From positions 124,001 through 188,000 of the forward strand of contig NZ_BLRL01000001.1 in NCBI RefSeq assembly GCF_015082335.1: 64,000 nucleotides of DNA, read 5' to 3'. Position 1 is the stretch's first letter. Each line of letters begins with the position of its first letter. Shown here one piece after another: positions 55,920-64,000 of this stretch. The position numbers and the translations under genes are program-made. The stretch is from Moritella sp. F3. GTDB taxonomy: Bacteria; Pseudomonadota; Gammaproteobacteria; Enterobacterales; Moritellaceae. The notes under the pieces were generated by a model. It worked only from the letters and a program-made list of their open reading frames with translations. It made no database searches and was not told where the DNA came from.

Positions 55920-56243
55920 TTAAGGTAAATCATCAAAGTTCGATGTTTGCAGAATATGATAAGCAGGTTCTTCATAAGGGTGCGCAGCAATAAGTGCAGT
56001 GACTGCAGCCCTTACATTTTCAGCGCGACAAACCATTTCAACTCTAAACTCATCAACAAATTCAACCTCATTTAACTTGCCAATATGTGGTCGACTACCA
56101 AGTAAGGGTTGGAACTGCCCTGTCCCCAAACATTGCCAAGCACAACTATCATAATCACCGATGGTGCCAGCTCCGGCTTTAAATAAGGCGAGTTTGACCT
56201 CTTCAACATCGACTTGAGGCACATAAAAAATAATAACGAACAT
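55920..56243 (-). CDS. Small NIF3/CutA-like domain protein, 107 aa
   Basis: The start is MFVIIFYVPQVDVEEVKLAL (56243) with GGAGAGAC upstream. The sequence matches the stand-alone domain inserted in YqfO/NIF3 proteins (GAGTIGDYDSCAWQCLGTGQ, HIGKLNEVEFVDEFRVEMVC and AHPYEEPAYHIL). The fold is ferredoxin-like, as in CutA. Function unknown. It is convergent with cutC. Confidence 0.8.
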   Translation of the reverse strand: MFVIIFYVPQVDVEEVKLALFKAGAGTIGDYDSCAWQCLGTGQFQPLLGSRPHIGKLNEVEFVDEFRVEMVCRAENVRAAVTALIAAHPYEEPAYHILQTSNFDDLP

Positions 56244-56399
56244 AACTTGTCTCTCCCGTAGCGCGATAACCATAGCCACATTGGTATAAATATGCGTCTA
56301 CACAGGTGTAATGATACAACGACATTGATGTAAATATATTTTGTTTTGCTACTGACTAAGGTTTATATTAACAAAATCAATGAACCGAGGCTGCAGATT

Positions 56400-57197
56400 G
56401 TGAAGACTAACATTAAAAGTGACATCAAAAATAACAGTGACGTAAATCCATTTCAAATTTTCATGCTGATTTTATCACTTCATGTGGTTGTATCATCACT
56501 ATTGCAACTCATTTTTACCTTTTCAAGTAACGTCACTGAAATATTAACGAGTGTAGATAATACGATTTGCTTATTCTTTTTCACTGACTTTGTCATACGT
56601 TTTCACCAAGCTGATAATAAATTGCAGTTTATGAAATGGGGTTGGATTGACCTATTGTCGAGTATTCCCATGGTCGAGCAATTGCAGTTTATTCGCATAA
56701 TCCGTATTGCTAGAGTATTAAGATCTATCCAGAATATACGCTCATCAAAGATTATCTTAAAAATGATTTTTGAACACCGTTTTAAAGCCACCTTCTCGCT
56801 GGTATCTGCGATATCGTTCATCCTTGTCACCTTTGGTGCTATCGGTATTTTATTGTTAGAACAAGGACAAACAGGCAGTAATATTAATAATGGTATCGAC
56901 GCACTTTGGTGGTCATTTGTGACTATAACGACTGTCGGCTACGGTGATTTCTACCCAGTCACCACAGGAGGACGTATCATAGCGGCGTTGCTAATGACTG
57001 CTGGTGTCGGCCTCTTTGGCACGTTTACCGGCTTCATATCATCATGGTTTGTCGATGGTGGGGAAGAGAGTCTTAAAAATACGACAAGTGTGGGTGAATT
57101 AAAAACGGAAGTTTGCGATTTAAAGCAAGATATCGCCGAACTAAAAGTACTCATTAGCCAGCAACATCAGCTCTTACAATCCCAAAAAGATAATTAA
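56400..57197 (+). CDS. Voltage-gated-type potassium channel, 265 aa
   Basis: Tetrameric inner-membrane K+ channel. GTG at 56400 is preferred as start, with GAGG 8-11 bases upstream; the frame extends to a TTG at 56346 without a ribosome-binding site. S1-S4-like helices precede RIARVLRSIQNIRSSK, a voltage-sensor-like S4 with spaced Arg. The pore helix and filter are WWSFVTITTVGYGDFYPVTT (TVGYGD), and a final coiled coil spans the last 40 residues (ELKTEVCDLKQDIAELKVL). Length fits small Kv-type bacterial channels. Confidence 0.9.
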   Translation: MKTNIKSDIKNNSDVNPFQIFMLILSLHVVVSSLLQLIFTFSSNVTEILTSVDNTICLFFFTDFVIRFHQADNKLQFMKWGWIDLLSSIPMVEQLQFIRIIRIARVLRSIQNIRSSKIILKMIFEHRFKATFSLVSAISFILVTFGAIGILLLEQGQTGSNINNGIDALWWSFVTITTVGYGDFYPVTTGGRIIAALLMTAGVGLFGTFTGFISSWFVDGGEESLKNTTSVGELKTEVCDLKQDIAELKVLISQQHQLLQSQKDN

Positions 57198-57233
57198 TAC
57201 TATTTAAAAATAATCAATAATATTTACACCGCC

Positions 57234-59960
57234 TTAAGCAACGTTTGCTAATCGATCAATTTTGTCCATGAGTAAGTCTTTTTTAAATGGTTTGGGAACA
57301 TAATCATCCATACCAACATCAAAGCAACGTTGTATATCAGCGTCAAGTACACTAGCCGTTAATGCAATGATCGGCGTTGGCGTTATTGCAGATGACGTTT
57401 CCCATTCTCGGATATGTTCAGTTGCAGTAAAGCCATCCATAATTGGCATCATACAATCCATTAAGATGGCTTTATATTTGAATTCACCAGACGTCACTTT
57501 CGCGACAGCCTCCTCACCGTTATTGGCGATGTGGCTGTCGTAACCACACTGCTTAAGTAATAGTGTTGCTACTTTTTGATTAATCAAATTGTCTTCTACA
57601 ATAAGTATCAAATTATTATCAACGCTGTTTTCAGTAACAGTGTCCGTGCTATCACTCTCAACACTTACCTGTTTAGCCTTACCCTGCTCTAATAGCACCC
57701 CTGCTGTATTTTCTTTGACGCCGAATGATTCAAGCTTATTAACCAGCGCTGCCTGAATGGTTTTTAATAGACGGTTGCCAAGTAGCGGCGTTGTCACTAA
57801 GCCATCAATACGATGGTCAAAATCATATTTATCGTCTGTATGAGATTGCACTAAAACAAACGCATACTTAAGATTTAGTTTGTTTAAAAAATCGATGTCT
57901 TTTAACGTTAGCTGAATGCTTTTTTGACAGTATATTATAACTTGATCTGTATTTTCATCTAATACTTGGCCCGTTAAATGATGAGGAAGCTCCTGCATAT
58001 ACGCGATTGACATAACGTTCTTTATATCACTACGTAATAATTCAGGTTGTATTTTCACACTTGAATCTATTTCATTTGTGATCACGATAATTTGAGTATT
58101 CGTTTCTACAAATTTCTGAGTTCTAATATCGACAGCTACATCAGCATAGATAGTAAAGAAGAAATCACTTCCCTTACCTTTCTCTGAATTGATCTCAATT
58201 TGTCCGCCCATCAATTCAACTAACTGCGTGCTAATGGCTAAACCTAAACCTGTACCACCAAACTCACGGGTAATCGAGCCGTCTTCTTGAGTAAATGGTT
58301 CAAAGATTTTCTTCTGTTTATCCGCTTCAATCCCGGTACCAGTATCGGCAACAGAAAAGTACAACTCAGCACGGTTATCAGCTAATATTTTAGACTTTAG
58401 TGTTAAACAAACAGCCCCACTATTGGTAAACTTAACAGCATTAGACAGTAAATTCATGAGCACCTGACGTAGTCTATGCTCATCGAGTAACAGATCATCA
58501 GGTAAATCAGCATCAATATTAACAACAAGACCCAGGTTTTTGAATGCTGCGCTTGGTATAACAATCGCGACGGTGTCGTAAACAACTTCGCGTAAATTAC
58601 AATTATGATGAGAGATAGCTAAGTGGCCAGATTCAATCTTTGAAAAATCTAGAATATCGTTAATTAATATCAGTAACGTTTGCGATGAATTTTCAATGAT
58701 CGCGAGATAATCTTGCTGGGTCGGTGTTAGTTTTGTGCTCGATAAAATATTGGACATACCGATAACACCATTTAACGGCGTTCTAATTTCATGAGACATG
58801 TTGGCCAAGAATGAGCTTTTCGCTACATTCGCCTGCTCTGCAGACTCCTTAGCTTGAATAATATGCCTTTCATTGATGTAGCGCTCTTCAATGAGTTTAT
58901 TGAGCATTTTTGCAAACGCACTAAATTCATCTTTGCCATCTATGCTTATTTTAAGGGAGTAATCATGGCTGTCTTCAATACGCGTTAACGTGGTAATAAT
59001 CTCTTTTAAATTACCGATGATACGTTGTATTAACATCCAACCTAAATAGGATGCACAGAGTAATAATGCGGTAATGAAAATTGAAAAAGCCACCACATGC
59101 ATTTTAGCTTCAGCAACTTTGGCCTTAATTTTGACTGATAAATTGGCTCCAACATTTGACACGACTTCGTTGATTAATACGAGACGTTTATCCAACGCTG
59201 ATATGTCGTAATTATTTGTTGTTTTAAAGTGTCCGTTTTGAATTAAGCTACGTAATGCATAACTGTCTGTGAATGCTTGATCTGAAAATGTACTTTGTAA
59301 TAATGATATTTGATTGTTGTCAGCACTAATGGAAATAAAGCGTTCGATGAAAAGCTGTTGTCTTTCGACTATTGGCTGTAATAGAGGCTTTATATCCATG
59401 CCAATATCTCTGACGATTAAGTTGATATACCAATTTTCTTCATTGGCCCAAAAGTAAAGCCACTGCAATTGATATAACACCTCAATATTACTTTCAATCT
59501 CCTTATCCTTGATATCAAGGTTATTTTTTTCAAGAATAAAAAGTAACTGACTTGTTGAATCTGATATCCAGCTAGACCAATCATTGACATCAGCAGCAGC
59601 AATATCAACAAACTCTTCTTCTACGCCTTCAAGATCAGATAATAAATCAACGGCAGCCCCACTATCCTGCAGTGCCAGCGGGGCTAATTGCTTTAATTTA
59701 TTAACCGATGCTGTGAATGCATTTAACTCATCTGTTGGTGTAACGACATCACTTGCTAACGCATTAACTCTCATACTGTGTAATAGCGCATTCAGATTTA
59801 GAGACTCGGTTAACAACTCCAATCGGTATTTTAATTTATCAAGTTGGTTTAATGTTGAAACAGACTCACTGACTCGATCGCCAATCAACAACGTGAGTAA
59901 TAATAATGGGCATAATAATAAAATTATTAGCCGTTTTTTGATCGATACCGTATTTAGCAT
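57234..59960 (-). CDS. Hybrid sensor histidine kinase with C-terminal receiver, 908 aa
   Basis: Membrane sensor of a phosphorelay. TM1 at about 10-28 and TM2 at about 288-310 enclose a helical periplasmic sensor domain of about 260 residues. A HAMP-like linker is followed by HisKA with SSFLANMSHEIRTPLNGVIG, and an ATPase domain with NAVKFTNSGA, DTGTGIEADKQ and GTGLGLAISTQLV. A degenerate receiver-like region spans about 650-750, and an active receiver is near 785-905 (ILIVEDN; phospho-Asp in ILMDCMMPIMDG). No Hpt domain is present, so a separate one must act. It is divergent from the PBP-like/porin pair across 95 bp. Confidence 0.93.
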   Translation of the reverse strand: MLNTVSIKKRLIILLLCPLLLLTLLIGDRVSESVSTLNQLDKLKYRLELLTESLNLNALLHSMRVNALASDVVTPTDELNAFTASVNKLKQLAPLALQDSGAAVDLLSDLEGVEEEFVDIAAADVNDWSSWISDSTSQLLFILEKNNLDIKDKEIESNIEVLYQLQWLYFWANEENWYINLIVRDIGMDIKPLLQPIVERQQLFIERFISISADNNQISLLQSTFSDQAFTDSYALRSLIQNGHFKTTNNYDISALDKRLVLINEVVSNVGANLSVKIKAKVAEAKMHVVAFSIFITALLLCASYLGWMLIQRIIGNLKEIITTLTRIEDSHDYSLKISIDGKDEFSAFAKMLNKLIEERYINERHIIQAKESAEQANVAKSSFLANMSHEIRTPLNGVIGMSNILSSTKLTPTQQDYLAIIENSSQTLLILINDILDFSKIESGHLAISHHNCNLREVVYDTVAIVIPSAAFKNLGLVVNIDADLPDDLLLDEHRLRQVLMNLLSNAVKFTNSGAVCLTLKSKILADNRAELYFSVADTGTGIEADKQKKIFEPFTQEDGSITREFGGTGLGLAISTQLVELMGGQIEINSEKGKGSDFFFTIYADVAVDIRTQKFVETNTQIIVITNEIDSSVKIQPELLRSDIKNVMSIAYMQELPHHLTGQVLDENTDQVIIYCQKSIQLTLKDIDFLNKLNLKYAFVLVQSHTDDKYDFDHRIDGLVTTPLLGNRLLKTIQAALVNKLESFGVKENTAGVLLEQGKAKQVSVESDSTDTVTENSVDNNLILIVEDNLINQKVATLLLKQCGYDSHIANNGEEAVAKVTSGEFKYKAILMDCMMPIMDGFTATEHIREWETSSAITPTPIIALTASVLDADIQRCFDVGMDDYVPKPFKKDLLMDKIDRLANVA

Positions 59961-60055
59961 AAGATTATGACTTCCATGTAAAAATTTATTTGTTATTTGC
60001 TCTTTTTCTGTCTAACTTAAATGATAGATAACAGAACTAAAATTAGCAGGTAAAC

Positions 60056-60535
60056 ATGTTTAAAGGATTAAACTTACGCAGTTTTTGCGTCACAGTACTC
60101 ATTATTTCGATCTCAGCACCGCTTTCTGCCAACGCAAAAGAAGAGATAACCGAAGATGAAGGTCGAAGTTTTGCTGTATTTTCATTAAATAACGACTTCC
60201 CTGAACTCAGTAAAAGTAAAGTAAGGATGATCTATAAAGGAAAAGTAAAACGAATTAATAAGAAAAATATTAATCTTGTTGATTTGACCGATGATGATAA
60301 TGATAAAGCTGATTTTTACGACGGGTTACTGGGTAAATCGTTATCACAAATGAACGGCTATAGAGCAAGCTTAGCTTTTTCAGGTAAAGGTAATTTACCA
60401 ACAACCATATCTGATAATGATATTGCATCCATTCTCGATTGGTTAGAAGAAAACCCCAATGGCATTGCTTACGCCACCATCAAGTCATTACCAGAAGATG
60501 TTAATGTTTTATTCGTTTTAGATCCGGAGGAATAG
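60056..60535 (+). CDS. PstS-like periplasmic binding-domain protein, 159 aa
   Basis: Signal peptide residues 1-27 (ending PLSANA-KEE). The mature protein has LSKSKVRMIYKGKVKRIN, then FYDGLLGKSLSQMNGYRASL and NPNGIAYATI, the order seen in small PBP-like proteins annotated as phosphate ABC transporter substrate-binding proteins. At about 130 mature residues it is only a partial PBP fold and unlikely to be a regular transporter component. It ends 3 bp before the porin gene and is divergent from the hybrid kinase, so these three may form a sensing unit. Confidence 0.7.
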   Translation: MFKGLNLRSFCVTVLIISISAPLSANAKEEITEDEGRSFAVFSLNNDFPELSKSKVRMIYKGKVKRINKKNINLVDLTDDDNDKADFYDGLLGKSLSQMNGYRASLAFSGKGNLPTTISDNDIASILDWLEENPNGIAYATIKSLPEDVNVLFVLDPEE

Positions 60536-60538
60536 AGC

Positions 60539-61591
60539 ATGAATATATCTACATATTGCTTTACGGCGACTGCACTCACACTTGCAACATTCTCAACAAA
60601 CGCAAAAATCAACGTGACAGATGATATTTCACTCAGTGGCTTCGGTTCTACATCAATTACGCAGTCTGATAATGCGACACCATTGTATGTAAACAGAGAG
60701 ATCACTGACGATACTTGCTACGATTGTGATACAATATTTGGTTTACAAGGTGATATACGTTTTAATGATAGCTTTAATGCATCCGTTCAGGTCGTAAAGC
60801 GCCCGCAGGATGAATGGTCATCACCAGAGTTAGAATGGGCATATCTTGGCTATAACATTTCAGACTTTAGTTTAAAAGTGGGTCGACTACGATTACCGCT
60901 GTTTCTCAGTTCCGAATACTATTATGTCGGACAATCCTATACATCAGCACGTCCCCCACAGGAAGTATATAATTCGGTCTTAGGGATTACCTCTTATGAT
61001 GGTATTTCAGGAACATGGGATATTGAAATAAATGATGAGAGCTATTTAACACTAACGCCTTATGTAGGGATAGAAAGTAAGGGTGAGGTTGACATAGGTG
61101 CCACTAATTATGACTTTGATATTGAAAAAACTTTAGGTTTTAAAAGTGAGATAAGTGGCTTTGATTATCGAGTCATGTTTAATTACGCCCACTTTAAATA
61201 TGCGGTTGATGTCACAACACCGCTAGGCTCGCAAAAGCTAGCAGCTGATAGCATCAACATATATACCTTAGGTGCGGAATATTCGCTAGAACAATGGATA
61301 ATCACTACCGAAGTCTTAGTCGATACAATGCATTTTAATTGGTACTCCAGCTTAGCGTACAATATGGATAAGTTTACGCCTTATGTTACCTATGCTGAAT
61401 CTCACCATAGCCAAAAAAACAATTCGTTATTATTAGGTGTGCGTTATGATTTAACAACAACCGTATCGCTAAATGCTGAATGGAAATATACCGATGCAAA
61501 TGGTGGTAATAACGGTGAGTTACTCAAAAACCCTACCGATGGTGATTTAGATGCGCAGTTATATACCGTGATGGTTAACTTTATCTTCTAA
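60539..61591 (+). CDS. Outer-membrane porin-like beta-barrel protein, 350 aa
   Basis: A Sec signal peptide (residues 1-22) is followed by alternating strands typical of a 16-strand-like barrel (FGLQGDIRFNDSFNASVQVV, LEWAYLGYNISDFSLKVGRL) and a C-terminal aromatic residue (VMVNFIF), needed for outer-membrane insertion. A Cys pair in DDTCYDCDT near residue 59 is unusual for porins. Length fits general porins and the alginate- or phosphate-porin-like families; the substrate is unknown. It is cotranscribed with the PBP-like gene, with a 3-bp gap. Confidence 0.85.
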   Translation: MNISTYCFTATALTLATFSTNAKINVTDDISLSGFGSTSITQSDNATPLYVNREITDDTCYDCDTIFGLQGDIRFNDSFNASVQVVKRPQDEWSSPELEWAYLGYNISDFSLKVGRLRLPLFLSSEYYYVGQSYTSARPPQEVYNSVLGITSYDGISGTWDIEINDESYLTLTPYVGIESKGEVDIGATNYDFDIEKTLGFKSEISGFDYRVMFNYAHFKYAVDVTTPLGSQKLAADSINIYTLGAEYSLEQWIITTEVLVDTMHFNWYSSLAYNMDKFTPYVTYAESHHSQKNNSLLLGVRYDLTTTVSLNAEWKYTDANGGNNGELLKNPTDGDLDAQLYTVMVNFIF

Positions 61592-61623
61592 AATAATATT
61601 CTTCATCTTTTGGAGACGAAAAA

Positions 61624-61663
61624 AACGCCATGTGGTTATGCCTAGACATTCCCACATGGCGTT
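61624..61663 (-). terminator. Terminator between the porin and zinc-motif genes
   Basis: Stem AACGCCATGTGG / CCACATGGCGTT, 12 bp, with a 16-base loop. On the minus strand it is followed by a T-run; on the plus strand by a weaker ATTT, so it mainly ends the minus-strand gene that stops at 61694. Confidence 0.75.
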
Positions 61664-61693
61664 ATTTAAATCAGCTGTCGCTACATTATAAAA

Positions 61694-62350
61694 TTATTGC
61701 TGACTCTCTACAATATCAGCAATAATTTGAGTGCGTTCAGCCGCCGTCATTGTTAAATATAAACGACTAATACGCACTGAATAACCGAACTTATCTTTAC
61801 CTAATTGTTTAACCAGCTCAGGTAGCAATACAGTATCAAGATGGAATGTTTTGACGTAATGTTCAATCGCATGCTCGACACTCACAAATTCGGTACCATC
61901 AAAGCTAAATCCACCAGCGTCTTCATCTGGATCAAGTGGGATACCATTAAGACATAAAGGCCAGCCGATATAGTTAACCCTTGCTTGAACCATTGTATAC
62001 ATCATCCATGCGCTGCGCTTAAATCCTTCAAATGCAGCACCTTCGAACTCAGAATCTTGCAGTTCTTGCTCAGTCCAATTAGACCCGATGCTTAACGCTT
62101 TTTGGTATTTACGCGTTAACGCCGCTTTAACAACATTACGGTATTGATAAATAGACTGGCAACGCGCTTTCTTAACCACAGATAGGCACTCGTCACACGC
62201 AGGCACAGACAATGGTGCATGTGGCGCTTTATGCATATCGTCTATCAAAAACGGGATGTTAACGTTTAAGTGCGATGGTTCGCCACAAAACAAACACGTG
62301 TAGCGAACATTAAACGGGATATCTATTGCAGGATAATTGTCAGTAGACAT
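61694..62350 (-). CDS. Uncharacterised protein with two CxxC pairs, 218 aa
   Basis: The N-terminal 60 residues contain YTCLFCGEPSHLNVNIPFLI and PACDECLSV, two CxxC pairs that probably bind zinc. The rest is helical with no family signature I recognise. It lies 9 bp after the stop of rluF on the same strand, so it is in an operon with it. A link to RNA or ribosome function follows only from this position. Confidence 0.65.
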   Translation of the reverse strand: MSTDNYPAIDIPFNVRYTCLFCGEPSHLNVNIPFLIDDMHKAPHAPLSVPACDECLSVVKKARCQSIYQYRNVVKAALTRKYQKALSIGSNWTEQELQDSEFEGAAFEGFKRSAWMMYTMVQARVNYIGWPLCLNGIPLDPDEDAGGFSFDGTEFVSVEHAIEHYVKTFHLDTVLLPELVKQLGKDKFGYSVRISRLYLTMTAAERTQIIADIVESQQ

Positions 62351-62359
62351 GATACTCAG

Positions 62360-63559
62360 TTACTTCTTTTTCAACGTTAAAGTGCCTTTAACACGCGGCG
62401 CTGCTGGTTCAGCCTTAGCATTAGCCAGCTTTGCTTTTTCACGGTCGGCGATAATACTAAAGCGAGTCGCTGGTTTTTTATTATTTTTACGCTTTTCAGC
62501 TGATTCAAAACGTGCTCTTGATGCAATTTGCTCATCAGAAAAAGACGCTGATTTATCTTCTACAACGTCAGTCGATTTTTCATTCGCATTGGCTTTTACG
62601 TTTTCAGTCCAAAAATTAGTTGTTGAATCATCCAGGTCATCGACGTTAGTGCTTATTTCTTCTTGATTGTCAGACCAAAAATCTGTAGCTGGTGCATCAC
62701 TTTCAACTTGCTCAGGGGTTGCAGCATAATCACCATAACCAAATCGTTTCTGACGTGCGGCACTATTTACACCACGTTTCGAGTGCTGACTTTTTGTTTT
62801 CGGTTTCTCTTGGCCATAGTCTGACGCTTCTTCAGTACTACTAGAGCTTTCAACCATGCTGTTTATTTCAGCCATTTCTTTATCAGTAAGTAGACGCCAT
62901 TCGCCCGTTTTTAGGCCTTCCATATCGATATTCATAATACGTGTACGCGTCAATGATTTAACTTGGAATCCGAAATACTCACACATACGACGGATCTGCT
63001 GATTAAGACCTTGCGTTAAGATTATCTTAAATTCAAAGCGACCTTCACGCGTTACTTTACACGGTTTAGTGACTGTATCGAGGATCGGCACACCGCGAGC
63101 CATGTCTTTTAAGAAACGATCCGTAACTGTACTATCAACTTTAACCATGTATTCTTTTTCATGCGCGTTACCGGCACGTAAGATTTTATTCACAATATCA
63201 CCGTCATTAGTTAAAAAGATAAGACCTTCTGAAGGTTTATCAAGTCGACCAATAGGGAATATGCGCGTGCTGTAATCAATCAAATCAATTACATTACCTT
63301 GAATATGACGTTCTGTTGTACATGTAATGCCTGCTGGCTTGTTTAAGGCAATATAGATACGCTTTTGCTTTTCTTTAACTGGCTTACCGTTTACAGATAC
63401 CACATCATCATCTGACACTTTCGTCCCCATTTCTGGAATTTTACCATTAATAGTTACGCGACCTTGTTCAATCAAGCGGTCAGCCTCACGGCGAGAGCAG
63501 TAACCCGTGTCACTGATATATTTATTAAGTCGTGTTAGTTTGATGTCTTGTTGTGTCAT
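62360..63559 (-). CDS. rluF: 23S rRNA pseudouridine synthase RluF with long C-terminal tail, 399 aa
   Basis: Converts a uridine of 23S rRNA to pseudouridine (position 2604 in E. coli). An S4 RNA-binding domain is at residues 8-60 ([20 protein letters not shown]). The catalytic region has [20 protein letters not shown] with catalytic Asp107, [18 protein letters not shown] and [20 protein letters not shown], all close to the RluF type. E. coli RluF has about 290 residues; here about 150 low-complexity, charged residues (Ser, Asp, Glu, Lys, Ala) are added at the C-terminus, common for marine homologues. The start at 63559 is not overlapped by another gene. Confidence 0.93.
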   Translation of the reverse strand: MTQQDIKLTRLNKYISDTGYCSRREADRLIEQGRVTINGKIPEMGTKVSDDDVVSVNGKPVKEKQKRIYIALNKPAGITCTTERHIQGNVIDLIDYSTRIFPIGRLDKPSEGLIFLTNDGDIVNKILRAGNAHEKEYMVKVDSTVTDRFLKDMARGVPILDTVTKPCKVTREGRFEFKIILTQGLNQQIRRMCEYFGFQVKSLTRTRIMNIDMEGLKTGEWRLLTDKEMAEINSMVESSSSTEEASDYGQEKPKTKSQHSKRGVNSAARQKRFGYGDYAATPEQVESDAPATDFWSDNQEEISTNVDDLDDSTTNFWTENVKANANEKSTDVVEDKSASFSDEQIASRARFESAEKRKNNKKPATRFSIIADREKAKLANAKAEPAAPRVKGTLTLKKK

Positions 63560-63821
63560 GATAATTTATACTAATATTAAAGGAATTTGGAATTGCGTTA
63601 AGGTTTTGAGAATTTAAACTTCAGAAAGACCGCAATTAAGTGCCCGAAGTATAACAGAAGGCATTATTATCAAGCAATATTAGTGCATATATTTAACCGT
63701 TGAAGTTATTAATATTAATTCACCCGCAAATATTGGGTTTTTTTCACTCTTCGTGGTACATTGCCCACATTATTGGGTGATCTATAATAACCCTCATTAT
63801 TTCAAGGCAGAGCAAAGAACT

Positions 63822-64000
63822 ATGGCAGAATTAGGTAAGTTAAATACCTTAGAAATTATCAAAGAAACTGGATCAGGTTTCTACCTGGACGGCGGTGTAT
63901 TAGGCGAAATTCTATTACCTTTTACAAACTCACCATTAGATATTGAAATCGGTGATGATCTAGAGGTATTTATCTACCTTGATTCAGAAGACCGCATCAT
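63822..64000 (+). CDS. CvfB/YitL-like S1 RNA-binding protein, 5' part (continues beyond window)
   Basis: ATG at 63822 opens MAELGKLNTLEIIKETGSGF, then YLDGGVLGEILLPFTNSPL and IGDDLEVFIYLDSEDRI, the first S1-like domain of the CvfB family, which binds RNA and is linked to virulence and translation in other bacteria. The frame is open to the right edge (59 codons here of about 280). It is divergent from rluF across about 260 bp. Confidence 0.85.
   Translation, partial: MAELGKLNTLEIIKETGSGFYLDGGVLGEILLPFTNSPLDIEIGDDLEVFIYLDSEDRI

Noticed and set aside
1..64000. CRISPR array, rRNA or tRNA genes
   Set aside because: No regularly spaced short repeats and no recognisable rRNA or tRNA sequence seen while reading; a proper tRNA scan was not possible.

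Overview
The window reads as chromosomal DNA of a psychrophilic marine gammaproteobacterium, most likely Moritella. The basis is a complete four-gene polyunsaturated fatty acid (PUFA) synthase locus in the order pfaA-pfaB-pfaC-pfaD, with five tandem acyl carrier protein (ACP) domains in PfaA and a separate pfaB gene, the arrangement known for DHA-producing Moritella marina. Housekeeping genes (slt, pykF, asnB, rluF, cutC, an lpxM-like gene) fit the same group. The species cannot be fixed from sequence reading alone.

Layout. 1-8.3 kb: the 3' part of a lytic transglycosylase gene, an MFS transporter, a MerR remnant, a Spy/CpxP-like periplasmic protein, about 2 kb of non-coding DNA with structured inverted repeats, and a 998-residue FG-GAP-type lipoprotein of unknown function. 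8.3-11.3 kb: a frameshifted tehB-like methyltransferase, a SelO-family protein and a phage holin remnant. 11.3-16.8 kb: a minus-strand respiratory cluster of cbb3-type oxidase genes (ccoN, ccoO and a CcoP-like subunit with four haem motifs and a CcoQ-like N-terminus), followed by a molybdenum sulfite dehydrogenase and a dihaem cytochrome; together these could carry electrons from sulfite to oxygen. 17.3-21.2 kb: accessory DNA, including a truncated mtnN and a short row of gene-cassette-like units (zinc-ribbon protein, SDR oxidoreductase, membrane protein, 44-residue protein) separated by attC-like sites, with no integrase visible.

21.5-40.0 kb: the PUFA synthase genes, all on the minus strand and transcribed pfaA to pfaD, ending at a clear terminator. 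The 660 bp upstream of pfaA holds several dyads, two of which share the core GTACA-NN-TGTAC. A YbgC-like thioesterase gene lies just upstream and could take part in product release. The phosphopantetheinyl transferase (pfaE) needed to activate the ACPs is not in the window.

41-49 kb: VF530-like protein, patatin-like lipase, pyruvate kinase, LpxM-like acyltransferase and asparagine synthetase. 47.9-55.0 kb: a lipid-metabolism group of thiolase, FabG-like reductase, AraC regulator, MaoC-like hydratase and acyl-CoA synthetase, which together look like an activation and (R)-3-hydroxyacyl beta-oxidation or chain-remodelling module. 55-64 kb: cutC, a small NIF3/CutA-like protein, a K+ channel, a hybrid histidine kinase divergent from a PBP-like protein and porin pair, a zinc-motif protein, rluF and the start of a cvfB-like gene.
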